A DNA stretch of 64,000 bases from Rhodobacter sp. (GTDB lineage Bacteria; Pseudomonadota; Alphaproteobacteria; Rhodobacterales; Rhodobacteraceae). The stretch lies in NCBI GenBank assembly GCA_020637555.1, contig JACKKF010000004.1, positions 124,001-188,000 on the forward strand. The letters are read 5' to 3'. Shown in pieces: positions 53,938 to 63,195 of the stretch; within the stretch, counting starts at the first letter, position 1; each line of letters starts with the position of its first letter. Under the pieces are notes generated by a model, which was given only the letters and a program-made list of their open reading frames with translations, was not told the origin of the DNA and ran no database searches. The position numbers and the translations under genes were made by a program.

Positions 53938-56133
53938 TCAGGCGGCTTTCAGCACCGACTTGGGGCCATAAAAGGTCTGCCCCTTGGCCGCCATGTCGCG
54001 CAGCATCTGCGGGCAGGCGAACCGCTTGCCGAACCGCGCCTCCAGATCGTCGCAGATCGCCACGGCCTTTTCGGCACCGATGATGTCGAGCCAGCCGAAC
54101 GGGCCGCCCGACCAGGGGGCAAATCCCCAGCCCAGGATCGCGCCGACGTCGCCTTCGCGGATATCCTCCAGCACGCCCTCTTCCAGAGCGCGGACGGCTT
54201 CCAGCACCTGCGCCATCATCAACCGGTTCTGCACCTCGGTCAGATCGGCGCCGTCCTGCGCGGGATACCGGGCGCCAAAGCCCGTCCAGTATCCCAACCG
54301 CTTGCCTGCGTCGTCATAGTCGAAGAACCCGGCCTTGGACTTGCGGCCCAGGCGGCCCTCGTCAACCATCCAGAACACGACGTCGTCGACCGCGTCATCG
54401 GGATAGTCGTTGCCCATGGCCGCCTTGGTCGCCTTGGCAATCTTGGCGCCCAGATCGAGCGAGGTTTCATCGACCAGTTGCAGCGGCCCCACCGGGAAGC
54501 CCAGCAATTGCGCGGCGTGATCGACCATCGGCAACGGCGTGCCTTCGGCCGCCAGGCGCATCCCCTCGTTGATATAGGGAATGATGCAGCGGTTGGCGTA
54601 GAAAAACCGCGCGTCGTTCACGACGATCGGCGTCTTGCGGATCTGGCGGACATAGTCCAGCGCCTTGGCCACCGCGCGCGGGCCGGTCTGCGCGCCCTTG
54701 ATGATCTCGACCAGCAGCATCTTGTCCACCGGGCTGAAGAAGTGGATGCCGATGAACTGCTCGGGCCGATTCGATGCCTGCGCCAACGAGGTGATCGGCA
54801 GGGTCGAGGTGTTCGAGGCATAGATCGCGGTTTCTGGGATCACCGCCTCAGCCTTTGCCGTCACCTCGGCCTTGACCTTGGGGTCCTCGAACACGGCCTC
54901 GACGATCAGGTCGCAGCCCTGAAGATCGGCATAATCCGTGGTCGTCGTGATCTGACCCAGCAGCCTGGCCTTCTTCTCTTCGGTGCTGCGGCCGCGCTTG
55001 ATGGCCTTGTCCAGGATGCCGGTGGAATAGGACTTGCCACGTTCGGCGGCCTCGATCGTGGAATCGAGCAGCACGACCTCGATCCCCGCCGCGGCGCTGA
55101 CATAGGCGATGCCCGCACCCATCATGCCCGCGCCCAGCACGCCGACCTTCGAGACCTTCTCGTCAGGCACGTCAGGGCGGTTCGCGCCTTTCTCAAGCGC
55201 CCCCTTGTTGACGAACAGGCTGCGGATCATGGCGCTGGAGGACGGGTTCATCAGCACGCTGACGAAATGGCGTGCCTCGATCTTCAGCGCGGTGTCAAAG
55301 GGCACCTGCAGACCCTCGTAGACGGCCGAAAGCAACGCCTTGGCCGCCGGATAGACGCCCCAGGTGTTGGCGTGAACCATGACCGAGGCCCCGACGAACG
55401 TGGGGAAGCCCGGCGCCGAATAGGGCGTGCCGCCGGGAACCTTGTAGCCCTTGGTATCCCAGGGCTTGACCAGATCCGCGTCCTTGGCACCCAGAACCCA
55501 GGCCTTGGCGGCGCTCAGCAGATCCGCGGCGGGCACGACCTCGTCGATGACACCGGCGGCCTTGGCCTTGGCGGGATTGTTCGATTTCCCTTCCAGCAGC
55601 AGCGGAGCGGCCGCCATCGCGCCCAGTTTCCACGACAGGCGGGTCGTGCCGCCCGCGCCGGGGAAAATGCCGACCTTGATCTCGGGCAGGCCGATCTGCG
55701 CGCGCGGGTTGTCGGCGGCAAAGATGCGATGGCACGACAGCGGCAGTTCCAGCCCGATGCCCATCGCGGTGCCAGGCAACGCGGCGGCGATCGGCTTGCC
55801 GCCCTTCTGCGTCTTGCGGTCCATGCCGGCCAGTTCGATCTTTCGCAGCAGATGGTGCATGGACATGATGCCGTCGAACAGGCCCTGCGCCGGGTTGTCG
55901 CCCGCGTTGTCGCGCATGTCGGCCAGCACGTTCAGGTCCATCCCACCGGCGAAGTCAGCCTTGCCCGAGGTGATGACAACCCCCTTGACCGCGTCGTCGG
56001 CCAGCGCCTTGTCGATGCAGGCGTCCAGCTCGCGCAGGCCCTCGAAGGACATGACGTTCATGGTTTTTCCGGGCACGTCCCAGGTGATGGTGGCGACGCC
56101 GTCGGCGTCCAGGGCGTAATGGAATTCGGTCAT
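53938..56133 (-). CDS. fadB: Fatty acid oxidation multifunctional enzyme (hydratase/3-hydroxyacyl-CoA dehydrogenase)
   Basis: A 731-residue FadB/FadJ-type protein: enoyl-CoA hydratase/isomerase domain (1 to about 190), 3-hydroxyacyl-CoA dehydrogenase NAD-binding domain starting 'VGVLGAGMMGAGIAYVSAA' (about 325) and two C-terminal dehydrogenase domains. It carries out the second and third steps of beta-oxidation and works with FadA encoded upstream in the same operon. Last gene of the operon. Confidence 0.95.
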   Translation of the reverse strand: MTEFHYALDADGVATITWDVPGKTMNVMSFEGLRELDACIDKALADDAVKGVVITSGKADFAGGMDLNVLADMRDNAGDNPAQGLFDGIMSMHHLLRKIELAGMDRKTQKGGKPIAAALPGTAMGIGLELPLSCHRIFAADNPRAQIGLPEIKVGIFPGAGGTTRLSWKLGAMAAAPLLLEGKSNNPAKAKAAGVIDEVVPAADLLSAAKAWVLGAKDADLVKPWDTKGYKVPGGTPYSAPGFPTFVGASVMVHANTWGVYPAAKALLSAVYEGLQVPFDTALKIEARHFVSVLMNPSSSAMIRSLFVNKGALEKGANRPDVPDEKVSKVGVLGAGMMGAGIAYVSAAAGIEVVLLDSTIEAAERGKSYSTGILDKAIKRGRSTEEKKARLLGQITTTTDYADLQGCDLIVEAVFEDPKVKAEVTAKAEAVIPETAIYASNTSTLPITSLAQASNRPEQFIGIHFFSPVDKMLLVEIIKGAQTGPRAVAKALDYVRQIRKTPIVVNDARFFYANRCIIPYINEGMRLAAEGTPLPMVDHAAQLLGFPVGPLQLVDETSLDLGAKIAKATKAAMGNDYPDDAVDDVVFWMVDEGRLGRKSKAGFFDYDDAGKRLGYWTGFGARYPAQDGADLTEVQNRLMMAQVLEAVRALEEGVLEDIREGDVGAILGWGFAPWSGGPFGWLDIIGAEKAVAICDDLEARFGKRFACPQMLRDMAAKGQTFYGPKSVLKAA

Positions 56134-56179
56134 TTCGTGTCTCCGTTCTGCCGGCGGGGCCGGCGATGTTCCAGATCGG

Positions 56180-56605
56180 TCAGATGTCGTCGAGGCGGCC
56201 TTCGCCCAGCGTCCAGCGGATATGTCCCAGGGCGCTTTCGATGCGGTGGACCTGCCAGTCGGTGCCCGTGCGTGTCAGGCTGAAGCGGCTGAGGAACGGA
56301 CTGACCACGCGCTCGGCGCGGCGCAGGATGTTGACCTCGCAGTCGACCTCCATCTCGGTGGGCCGGGGAAGCGACAGCGCGCGCACCCGGCGCACGATGT
56401 CGGTGATTTCCTCGGTCCGCAGCGCGATGAGATAGAGGTCGAAGTCGCGGCTGAGCGCGGCCTCGTCCGCCAGCACATAGCCCGGGGCGCTACGGGGCAC
56501 CACGGTCAGCGGCAACCGGAACTGCGCGCGATAGAGCCCGAAATCGCCGGTCATCAGCGATCGCGTGATCTTTTCGCCCAAGTCCTGAAAGGCCGCCTCG
56601 GACAT
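56180..56605 (-). CDS. Small hypothetical protein between fadA and fadB
   Basis: A 141-residue soluble protein with an alpha/beta pattern that loosely recalls NTF2/SnoaL-like folds ('GDFGLYRAQFRLPLTVVP', 'WQVHRIESALGHI'). I do not recognise a family. It lies 3 bases after fadA and 46 bases before fadB on the same strand, so it is a stable member of the beta-oxidation operon. Confidence 0.7.
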   Translation of the reverse strand: MSEAAFQDLGEKITRSLMTGDFGLYRAQFRLPLTVVPRSAPGYVLADEAALSRDFDLYLIALRTEEITDIVRRVRALSLPRPTEMEVDCEVNILRRAERVVSPFLSRFSLTRTGTDWQVHRIESALGHIRWTLGEGRLDDI

Positions 56606-56608
56606 GGA

Positions 56609-57820
56609 TCAAACCCGTTCGATGATCGTCGCGGCACCCATGCCCGAACCGATGCACAGCGTGGCCAGGCCCGTGCCCTTGCCGGTGCGCTCCAGCTCGT
56701 CCAGCAGCGTGCCCAGAATGATCGCGCCGGTGGCACCCAGGGGGTGCCCCATGGCGATGGATCCGCCATTCACGTTGACCTTGGCATGATCGACCCCGAA
56801 CGCCTGCTCAAAGCGCATCACCACGGCGGCGAAGGCTTCGTTCACCTCGAACAGGTCGATGTCGCCAATGCCCATGCCGCTTTCGCGCAGGATCTTTTCG
56901 GTCACCGGAACGGGCCCGGTCAGCATGATCGTGGGATCGGTGCCGATCTTGGCCGTGGCGCGGATGCGGGCGCGGGGCTTCAGGCCATATTTCTCGCCGA
57001 ATTCCTTGTTGCCGATCAGGATCGCCGCAGCGCCGTCGACAATCCCCGAGGAGTTCCCGGCGTGGTGGATGTGTTCGATCTTTTCCAGTTCGGGGTATTT
57101 CATCAGCGCGATCTTGTCGAAACCGGGCATCACTTCGCCCATGTCCTTGAAGCTGGGCTTCAACGCGCCAAGGCTCTGCATGTCGGTCTCGGGGCGCATG
57201 AATTCGTCCCGGTCCAGAATGGTCAAGCCGTTGATATCCTTGACAGGAACGATGGTCCTGGCAAAACGGCCATCGGCCCAGGCCGCCGCCGCGCGTTTCT
57301 GGCTTTCGACGGCCATCGCGTCGGCCATGTCACGGGTAAAGCCGTATTTCGTCGCAATGATGTCGGCGCTGATCCCCTGCGGGACGAAATAGTTGTCAAT
57401 GGCGATCTGCGGATCGACAGCAATCGCGCCACCGTCAGACCCCATGGGCACGCGGCTCATGCATTCGACCCCGCCCGCGACATAGGCCATGCCGGCACCG
57501 CCGCGCACCTGGTTGGCGGCCATGTTCACCGCTTCCAGCCCCGAGGCGCAGAACCGGTTCACGCTGACCCCCGGCACGCATTCGTCGAAATCCGACGCCA
57601 GGACCGCCGTGCGGGCAAGGCAGGCGCCCTGTTCGCCGATCTGGGTGACGTTGCCCCAGATCACGTCCTCGATCGCGCGCGTATCCAGATCGCTGCGCTC
57701 CTTGATCGCATTGAGCGCGATCGCGCTGAGACGCGCGGCCGTGACCTCGTGCAGGCTGCCGTCCTTGCGGCCCTTGCCGCGCACCGTGCGGGCGGCATCA
57801 TAGATATAGGCTTCAGTCAT
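56609..57820 (-). CDS. fadA: Acetyl-CoA C-acyltransferase (3-ketoacyl-CoA thiolase)
   Basis: A 403-residue thiolase with the acylated Cys91 in 'VNRFCASGLEAVN', the His motif 'GGSIAMGHPLGATGA' and the second Cys in 'CIGSGMGAATI'. It cleaves 3-ketoacyl-CoA in the last step of beta-oxidation. It starts 9 bases after the GST gene end and precedes the small protein by 3 bases. Confidence 0.95.
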   Translation of the reverse strand: MTEAYIYDAARTVRGKGRKDGSLHEVTAARLSAIALNAIKERSDLDTRAIEDVIWGNVTQIGEQGACLARTAVLASDFDECVPGVSVNRFCASGLEAVNMAANQVRGGAGMAYVAGGVECMSRVPMGSDGGAIAVDPQIAIDNYFVPQGISADIIATKYGFTRDMADAMAVESQKRAAAAWADGRFARTIVPVKDINGLTILDRDEFMRPETDMQSLGALKPSFKDMGEVMPGFDKIALMKYPELEKIEHIHHAGNSSGIVDGAAAILIGNKEFGEKYGLKPRARIRATAKIGTDPTIMLTGPVPVTEKILRESGMGIGDIDLFEVNEAFAAVVMRFEQAFGVDHAKVNVNGGSIAMGHPLGATGAIILGTLLDELERTGKGTGLATLCIGSGMGAATIIERV

Positions 57821-57829
57821 CAGGTCCTC

Positions 57830-58468
57830 CTAGGCCTTGGCCCGGTCGGCGGGCGATCCGGGCATCATGTCATATGGGTGTTTCCAGCCGGGCAAGGCGG
57901 CGATGTTGCCCAGCCAGCGGTCGATGTTCGGCCATGCGGCGCGGTCGAAACCGAAGGGTTCGGGATAATACAGGTATCCGCAGCACGCGGTGTCGGCGAT
58001 CGTGGGCGCATCCCCGACGATCCAGTCGCGCCCGTCGAGATGGGCATCCAGGGTCGCATAGGCAGCCTTGAGGCGGCCCTGCATGAAGTGGATCACCTCG
58101 GCCGGGCGCTTGGCCTCGGGCAGGAAGTTCATCAGGAAGCGGGTCATCCCGGCCTGAGAGCTGAGCTTGTGGTTGTCCCACAGAACCCAACGCAGGACTT
58201 CCTCGGACCGGGACGCCGCGCCGCCCATCCGCCCGGTGGCCTTGACCACATGATACTGGATCGCGCCCGATTGGCTGAGCGTGGTCTCTCCGTCAACCAG
58301 CACCGGAACCTCGCCCATGGCGTTGATCGCGCGAAACGCGGGCGTGCGCGTCTCGCCGCCGAAGAAATCGACATAGCGCGGGGTCCAGTCGTATCCCGCC
58401 TGGGCCATGGTCAGCGCAGCCTTGTAGGCATTGCCGGATTCGCCAAAGCAATAGAGTGTTGCGCTCAT
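57830..58468 (-). CDS. Glutathione S-transferase
   Basis: A 212-residue GST with N-terminal thioredoxin-fold ('YCFGESGNAYKAALTMAQAG', 'GEVPVLVDGETTLSQSGAI') and an all-helical C-terminal domain. The segment 'VPVLVDGETTLSQS' is the glutathione site. Start ATG 58468 fits the family length and has AAGGAC upstream; the frame stays open 200 bases further but without family sequence. It belongs to the beta-oxidation operon, where GSTs are common in Rhodobacteraceae; substrate unknown. Confidence 0.88.
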   Translation of the reverse strand: MSATLYCFGESGNAYKAALTMAQAGYDWTPRYVDFFGGETRTPAFRAINAMGEVPVLVDGETTLSQSGAIQYHVVKATGRMGGAASRSEEVLRWVLWDNHKLSSQAGMTRFLMNFLPEAKRPAEVIHFMQGRLKAAYATLDAHLDGRDWIVGDAPTIADTACCGYLYYPEPFGFDRAAWPNIDRWLGNIAALPGWKHPYDMMPGSPADRAKA

Positions 58469-58704
58469 CGGGCAGTCCTTTGCGATGTCGTGACGTTGGA
58501 AATCGAGGGATTTGCGTATTTGGAACAAGGTGAAAGGGCGGGTTTGGACTTTGTTAACCAATCTCGCGCCATACTCGATCCACGGTACAGGCTGGCGAGC
58601 CGATGACCGTACAAGGTGATGCCACCCCGACCCGCCCGAGAGCGTGACGCACAGGCGGGGAGGGGTGTGCACGCATCATCTTGTCGAAAATACGCACGGG
58701 GTTT

Positions 58705-58798
58705 CCAAAGGGGGGCGTGCCCCCCTTTGGCGCGGGGGTGCGGGGGGCGCGCAGCCCCCCGCTGCCCGGCCCAACGGGAGGGACAGGATCCGCGATCC
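58705..58798. repeat. Three tandem GC-rich hairpins (REP/BIME-like) in the acdh-GST gap
   Basis: The 352-base gap between the acyl-CoA dehydrogenase stop and the GST start holds three hairpins: CCAAAGGGGGGC / GCCCCCCTTTGG (58705-58730), GCGGGGGGC / GCCCCCCGC (58740-58762) and AGGATC / GATCCT (58784-58798). They are intergenic and probably stabilise or end the upstream transcript. The rest of the gap shows no gene. Confidence 0.7.
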
Positions 58799-58820
58799 TG
58801 CGCCCGACAGGTGGGAGCCC

Positions 58821-59975
58821 TCACAACCCCCTCCCGATCAGGTCCTTCATGATCTCGTTCGTGCCGCCGTAGATGCGTTGCACCCGGGCATCCGTCCACA
58901 TCTCGGCCACGGCATAGTCCTGCATGAACCCGTATCCGCCGTGCAGTTGCACGCATTCGTCCAGCACCTGGCACTGCAGATCGCTCAACCAGTACTTGCA
59001 CATCGCGGCCATTTCGACCGTCAGGGCGCCCCGCAGGTGGGCGGCGATGCAGGTGTCCAGAAAGCTGCGCGCGACCACGGCATGCGTCTTGCATTCGGCC
59101 AGCTTGAAGCGGGTGTTCTGAAAGTCCAGGATCGGTTTGCCAAAGGCCTGGCGATCCCTGCAATAGGCGATGGTGCGCTCCACCGCGCCCTCGATCGCGC
59201 CGACCGCGCCGGCGCCGATCACCAGCCGCTCCTGCGGCAGTTGCTGCATCATCTGCGCAAAGCCCTGTCCTTCGACCCCGCCCAGCAGGTTTTCGGGGGG
59301 CAGCGCCACGTTGTCGAAGAACAGCTCGGACGTATCCGCGGCCTTCAGCCCGACCTTGTCCAGGTTGCGTCCACGGCTGAACCCTTCGGCAGTGTCGGTT
59401 TCCACGACCATCAGCGACAACCCCCTGCCGCGCGAGGTGGGGTCGGTCTTGGCCGCCACGACGATCAGGTTGGCGTGCTGGCCGTTGGTGATGAAGGTTT
59501 TCTGCCCGCTCAGCCGATAGACATTGCCCTCGCGGATCGCGCGGGTTTTCAGGCTTTGCAGGTCAGACCCGCCCGAGGGCTCGGTCATGGCAATCGCCGC
59601 GACCAGCGCGCCGGTCGCCATCCCGGGCAGCCAGCGGCGTTTCTGTTCTTCGGTGCCATAGGCCAGGATGTAATGGGCGACGATGCCCGAATGGACGCCG
59701 TTGCCCCAACTGGACAGGTTGGCGCGCGCCGCTTCCATCGAGATCACCGCCTCGTGGCCGAAGTCCCCGCCCGCGCCGCCATAGGCCTCGGGGATCGAGG
59801 CGCAGAGCAGTCCCATCGCGCCGGCTTCGGTCCAGGTTTCGCGGTCCATCTTGCCCTGGTCGCGCCACCGCGGGATTTCCGGTGCCCAGCGCGTTTCGAG
59901 AAAGCTGCGCGTCATGTCGGCGAGCATCTGATGCTCGTCTGTCATCCAGGGTGACGGGGTCAGCGGAAAACTCAT
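58821..59975 (-). CDS. Acyl-CoA dehydrogenase, long-chain-like
   Basis: A 384-residue FAD-dependent acyl-CoA dehydrogenase with 'AMTEPSGGSDLQSLKTRA' and the C-terminal 'RIYGGTNEIMKDLIGR'. The Y-G-G (in place of Y-E-G) at the end is typical of long-chain/isovaleryl-type enzymes, whose catalytic Glu lies on another helix. It passes electrons to EtfAB. Start at 59975 chosen for family length and GGGAGG upstream. Confidence 0.93.
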   Translation of the reverse strand: MSFPLTPSPWMTDEHQMLADMTRSFLETRWAPEIPRWRDQGKMDRETWTEAGAMGLLCASIPEAYGGAGGDFGHEAVISMEAARANLSSWGNGVHSGIVAHYILAYGTEEQKRRWLPGMATGALVAAIAMTEPSGGSDLQSLKTRAIREGNVYRLSGQKTFITNGQHANLIVVAAKTDPTSRGRGLSLMVVETDTAEGFSRGRNLDKVGLKAADTSELFFDNVALPPENLLGGVEGQGFAQMMQQLPQERLVIGAGAVGAIEGAVERTIAYCRDRQAFGKPILDFQNTRFKLAECKTHAVVARSFLDTCIAAHLRGALTVEMAAMCKYWLSDLQCQVLDECVQLHGGYGFMQDYAVAEMWTDARVQRIYGGTNEIMKDLIGRGL

Positions 59976-60006
59976 CGGGTGGCCCCTCCCAAGGCCGGGT
60001 TCCGGG

Positions 60007-60219
60007 TCATTTCTTCCGCGCTTCCAGTTCCGCGTTGAACAGGCGCAGGCGGTGGCCCAGGTTCTCGGCATGGGTCACGCTGTCGAAATGTTCGAACAGG
60101 AAAGACAGCGCCTCGCCTTCGTCCAGGCCCGCGTCATGGGCGAACCGTTTCAACCGGCGATAGCCGTCCTCGCTCATGGCGACGGGAAATCGACGGGTCA
60201 GGCGCAGGCGTTTGGGCAT
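60007..60219 (-). CDS. Small protein, possibly ribbon-helix-helix-like
   Basis: A 70-residue basic protein starting 'MPKRLRLTRRFPVAMSEDGY' with a helix-rich continuation. The early 'RFPVAMSEDGYRRLKRFA' pattern loosely resembles ribbon-helix-helix proteins (a beta-strand followed by two helices). Not recognised as a family. It lies between the two acyl-CoA dehydrogenase genes (50 and 31 bases) and is probably in their operon. Confidence 0.6.
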   Translation of the reverse strand: MPKRLRLTRRFPVAMSEDGYRRLKRFAHDAGLDEGEALSFLFEHFDSVTHAENLGHRLRLFNAELEARKK

Positions 60220-60269
60220 GGTCCCTCCGAACGGGATGGGTGGCGCCGCCGGGGCGCCACCCGACGGTC

Positions 60270-62048
60270 TCAGAACTGCTCGGCGGCAAGCGCCATCACA
60301 GGATCCGCGCCCGACTGGATGCGTGCCAGGTGCATCGCGGTCGCGGGCAGGCGCCGCGCCATATAGTAGCGCCCGGTTGCCAGCTTCGTCTCGTGGAACG
60401 TCGCGTCAGAGGTGCCCTGCGCCAGCGCCGCGCTGCTGGCCCGGGCCATCAGCGCCCACATGTAGCCCAGGCACACATGGCCAAAGAGGTGCATGAAATC
60501 CGTGGACCCGGCCAGCGCGGCATTGGGGTTCTTCATCCCTTGCTGCATGAAATACATCATCGCGGCCTGAAGATCCTTGGACGCGGCTTTCAGCGGTTCG
60601 AGGAACGGACCGTTCAAGGCCTCGTTGCCCTCGTTTTCCTTGATGAAGCCCTTGATCATCTCGAAGAAGGCCATCGCCGGCTTGCCACCGTCGGCGGCCA
60701 GCTTGCGTCCGACCAGATCCAGCGCCTGAACGCCGTTCGCGCCCTCGTAGATCATGGCGATGCGGGCGTCGCGGGCGAACTGGGACATGCCCTGTTCCTC
60801 GATATAGCCGTGGCCCCCATAGACCTGCTGCGCCTGAACCGTCATGTCGAAGCCGACATCGGTCTGGAAGCCCTTTATGACCGGCGTCAGCAACGAGATC
60901 AGACCCTCGGCGTCCTTGTCGCCCAGCCGGTGCGCGCGGTCGATCAGCTGCGCCCCCCAGAAGGTGAAGGCACGGGCGCCTTCGACAAAGCTCTTCTGGT
61001 CCATCAGCATCCGGCGCACATCGGGGTGGACGATCAGCGGATCGGCGTTGCCACCGGGGTTCTCGGTGCCGGTCACCGCGCGGCCCTGAAGGCGGTCCCG
61101 CGCATAGGCGACCGCGTTCTGATAGGCGGCTTCGGCCTGGGCATAGCCCTGCAGGCCGACACCCAGGCGGGCCTCGTTCATCATCACGAACATCGCCTTC
61201 ATGCCCTTGTGCAGCTCGCCGATCAGATAGCCGGTGGCCTCGTCATAGTTCATGACGCAGGTGGCGTTGCCGTGGATGCCCATCTTCTCCTCGATCTTGC
61301 CGACCGACACGGGATTGCGCGCGCCAAGAGAGCCGTCCGCGTTGACCAGGAACTTGGGCACGATGAACAGGCTGATGCCCTTGGTGCCCTCGCCACCGCC
61401 CGGGGCCTTTGCCAGCACCAGATGGATGACATTCTCGGACATGTCGTGGTCGCCGGCCGAGATGAAGATCTTCTGCCCGGTGATCTTGTAGCTGCCGTCA
61501 TCCTGCGGTTCGGCCCGGGTGCGGATCAGGCCCAGATCGGTGCCGCAATGCGGTTCCGTCAGGTTCATCGTCCCGGTCCAGTCCAGCGCGACCATCTTGG
61601 GCAGGTAGGTGGCTTTCTGGTCCTCGGATCCGGCGGCCAGGATCGCATTGATCGCGCCATGGGTGAGGCCCTGATACATGTTGAACGCCATGTTCGCCGA
61701 AACGAACACCTCGCCCACGGCGGTGCCGATCACATAGGGCAGGTTCTGGCCACCGAATTCTTCCGGCAGGTCCAGCCCGTTCCAGCCGCCTTCCTTCATC
61801 TGCTCGAACGCATCCTTGAAGCCGGTGGGCGTATAGACCACGCCGTTTTCCAGCCGGCAGCCTTCGGCGTCGCCGACCGCGTTCAGCGGCGCCAGAACAC
61901 CCTCGGCCAGTTTCCCGGCCTCGTCGAGGATCGCCGAGGTGAAGTCGCGATCGAGGTCGGCATATCCGGGGATGTCGGTTTCGCTGGCCTTGAGCACGTC
62001 ATGCAGCAGGAATTGCATGTCCTTCACGGGGGCGGAATAAATCGGCAT
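60270..62048 (-). CDS. Acyl-CoA dehydrogenase, large (FadE/DmdC-like)
   Basis: A 592-residue acyl-CoA dehydrogenase with an extra C-terminal domain, as in DmdC and FadE5-type enzymes. Motifs: 'NLTEPHCGTDLGLIRTRA', 'GQKIFISAGDHDMSENV' and the catalytic glutamate region 'YEGANGVQALDLVGRKL'. No dmdA or dmdD is present, so a role in general fatty acid oxidation is more likely than in DMSP breakdown. It starts 37 bases after the MerR gene. Confidence 0.93.
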   Translation of the reverse strand: MPIYSAPVKDMQFLLHDVLKASETDIPGYADLDRDFTSAILDEAGKLAEGVLAPLNAVGDAEGCRLENGVVYTPTGFKDAFEQMKEGGWNGLDLPEEFGGQNLPYVIGTAVGEVFVSANMAFNMYQGLTHGAINAILAAGSEDQKATYLPKMVALDWTGTMNLTEPHCGTDLGLIRTRAEPQDDGSYKITGQKIFISAGDHDMSENVIHLVLAKAPGGGEGTKGISLFIVPKFLVNADGSLGARNPVSVGKIEEKMGIHGNATCVMNYDEATGYLIGELHKGMKAMFVMMNEARLGVGLQGYAQAEAAYQNAVAYARDRLQGRAVTGTENPGGNADPLIVHPDVRRMLMDQKSFVEGARAFTFWGAQLIDRAHRLGDKDAEGLISLLTPVIKGFQTDVGFDMTVQAQQVYGGHGYIEEQGMSQFARDARIAMIYEGANGVQALDLVGRKLAADGGKPAMAFFEMIKGFIKENEGNEALNGPFLEPLKAASKDLQAAMMYFMQQGMKNPNAALAGSTDFMHLFGHVCLGYMWALMARASSAALAQGTSDATFHETKLATGRYYMARRLPATAMHLARIQSGADPVMALAAEQF

Positions 62049-62085
62049 GGGGATCTCTCCTGTCAGAAAACGGCCCGCGGCGGGA

Positions 62086-62478
62086 TCATTCGGCCGCGGG
62101 TTTGAAAGCGGCGAGCAGTTCGGCGCCCTGGCCCAGCTGCGCGCGCAATTCGTCGATGGCTTCGGTCAGTTCGTCGCGCTGACGCTCCATCTGCGACAGC
62201 CGCTCATGGGCGGCGGCGATGGTGCTCTTCAGTTGCTCGGCATTCTGGCCGCCGCGGTCATACATGTTCAGAAGCTGGCGCATTTCCTCCAGCGCAAAGC
62301 CGAATCGCTTGCCGCGCAGGATCAGCTTCAGACGGCCCCGGTCGCGCCGCGTATAGAGGCGCTTCTGCCCCTGCCGGATCGGCGTCAGCAGTTCCTTGGC
62401 TTCATAGAAGCGCAGCGTGCGCGGCGTCACGTCGAAGGCGTCGCACATCTGGCGAATGGTCATCAACTCGTGGTCCAT
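62086..62478 (-). CDS. MerR family regulator of the beta-oxidation operon
   Basis: A 130-residue MerR protein: N-terminal winged helix-turn-helix ('IRQMCDAFDVTPRTLRFYEAKEL') and a C-terminal coiled coil. It lacks cysteine-rich metal sites, so it probably senses an acyl-CoA, as LiuR-type relatives do. It directly precedes the acyl-CoA dehydrogenase gene. A palindrome upstream (62553-62567) is a candidate operator. Confidence 0.9.
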   Translation of the reverse strand: MDHELMTIRQMCDAFDVTPRTLRFYEAKELLTPIRQGQKRLYTRRDRGRLKLILRGKRFGFALEEMRQLLNMYDRGGQNAEQLKSTIAAAHERLSQMERQRDELTEAIDELRAQLGQGAELLAAFKPAAE

Positions 62479-62552
62479 GCATCCCTCGCAGTTCCGGAAC
62501 CCTGGGTCCCTTGAACGCTAGATAGATCTGTTGACCGCAAGATGAAGGGGAG

Positions 62553-62609
62553 TTGACGTTAACGTAACCCCCGACGCAACGTCACGGATTTCTCGTGACC
62601 CAGCGTCAC
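62553..62609. promoter_or_regulatory. Palindromes between the two MerR genes (candidate MerR operators)
   Basis: TTGACGTTAACGTAA (62553-62567) has a perfect ACGTTAACGT core. A second dyad, GTCACG-N7-CGTGAC at 62581-62599, is followed by another CGTCACG. Such sites are expected for MerR-family control. The first resembles the LiuR-type motif described in proteobacteria, from memory. Confidence 0.6.
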
Positions 62610-62627
62610 GGCTGCGCCGGTCCGTGT

Positions 62628-63008
62628 TCAGTCCTCGGCGCCGGCTGACAGCGACTCGGCAAGGTCGCGCATGTTCTTCAGGTCCTCGATCACCTGGGCC
62701 AGCTCCTCGCGCTGGCGCTGCAGCTCGATCATCTGGCGGTCGGCCATCTCGACAAAGGTCTTCATCTGCGGCTTGGTTCCGTGCTGTTCATAGATCAGCA
62801 GCCACTGGCGCAGGTCTTCCAGAGCGAACCCATAGCGGCGACCGCGCATGATCAGGGTCATGCGGGCGACCTCGCGCGGGGTGTAGAAACGGTTGCGCCC
62901 TTCCTTTTCAGGCTGAAGCAACTCGATATATTCGTAATATCGCAGCGTCCGGGGGGTGACCTCGAACCTGGCGCACATTTCCTTGAAGGTCAGTCGCGGT
63001 TCACTCAT
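62628..63008 (-). CDS. Second MerR family regulator
   Basis: A 126-residue MerR protein ('FKEMCARFEVTPRTLRYYEYIELL', C-terminal coiled coil) similar along its length to the first MerR. The start before SEPRLTFKEM gives the usual family length. It lies 149 bases upstream of the first MerR on the same strand and divergent from the thioesterases, which it may also control. Ligand unknown. Confidence 0.9.
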   Translation of the reverse strand: MSEPRLTFKEMCARFEVTPRTLRYYEYIELLQPEKEGRNRFYTPREVARMTLIMRGRRYGFALEDLRQWLLIYEQHGTKPQMKTFVEMADRQMIELQRQREELAQVIEDLKNMRDLAESLSAGAED

Positions 63009-63195
63009 CGCACGACGCCCGGCCTCCCTGCCTGTCAGAGTGGGATCAGCGTAAGGCGCGGCGGGGCCGGTGGCAACCGCCGTTTCGCATGTGCAAAATG
63101 CAAGCGGTGGCGGGGTGACGCCGCGCCGGGCCTTGCCTTTCCCGGTGAATTCGCGCCATCCCTTGAACAGAGGCGCCTTGCAGAAGGACAGCGCA

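Noticed and set aside
50345..62048. A DMSP demethylation pathway (DmdB- and DmdC-like genes)
   Set aside because: No dmdA or dmdD, and the operon contains fadA and fadB, so general fatty acid oxidation is the simpler reading.
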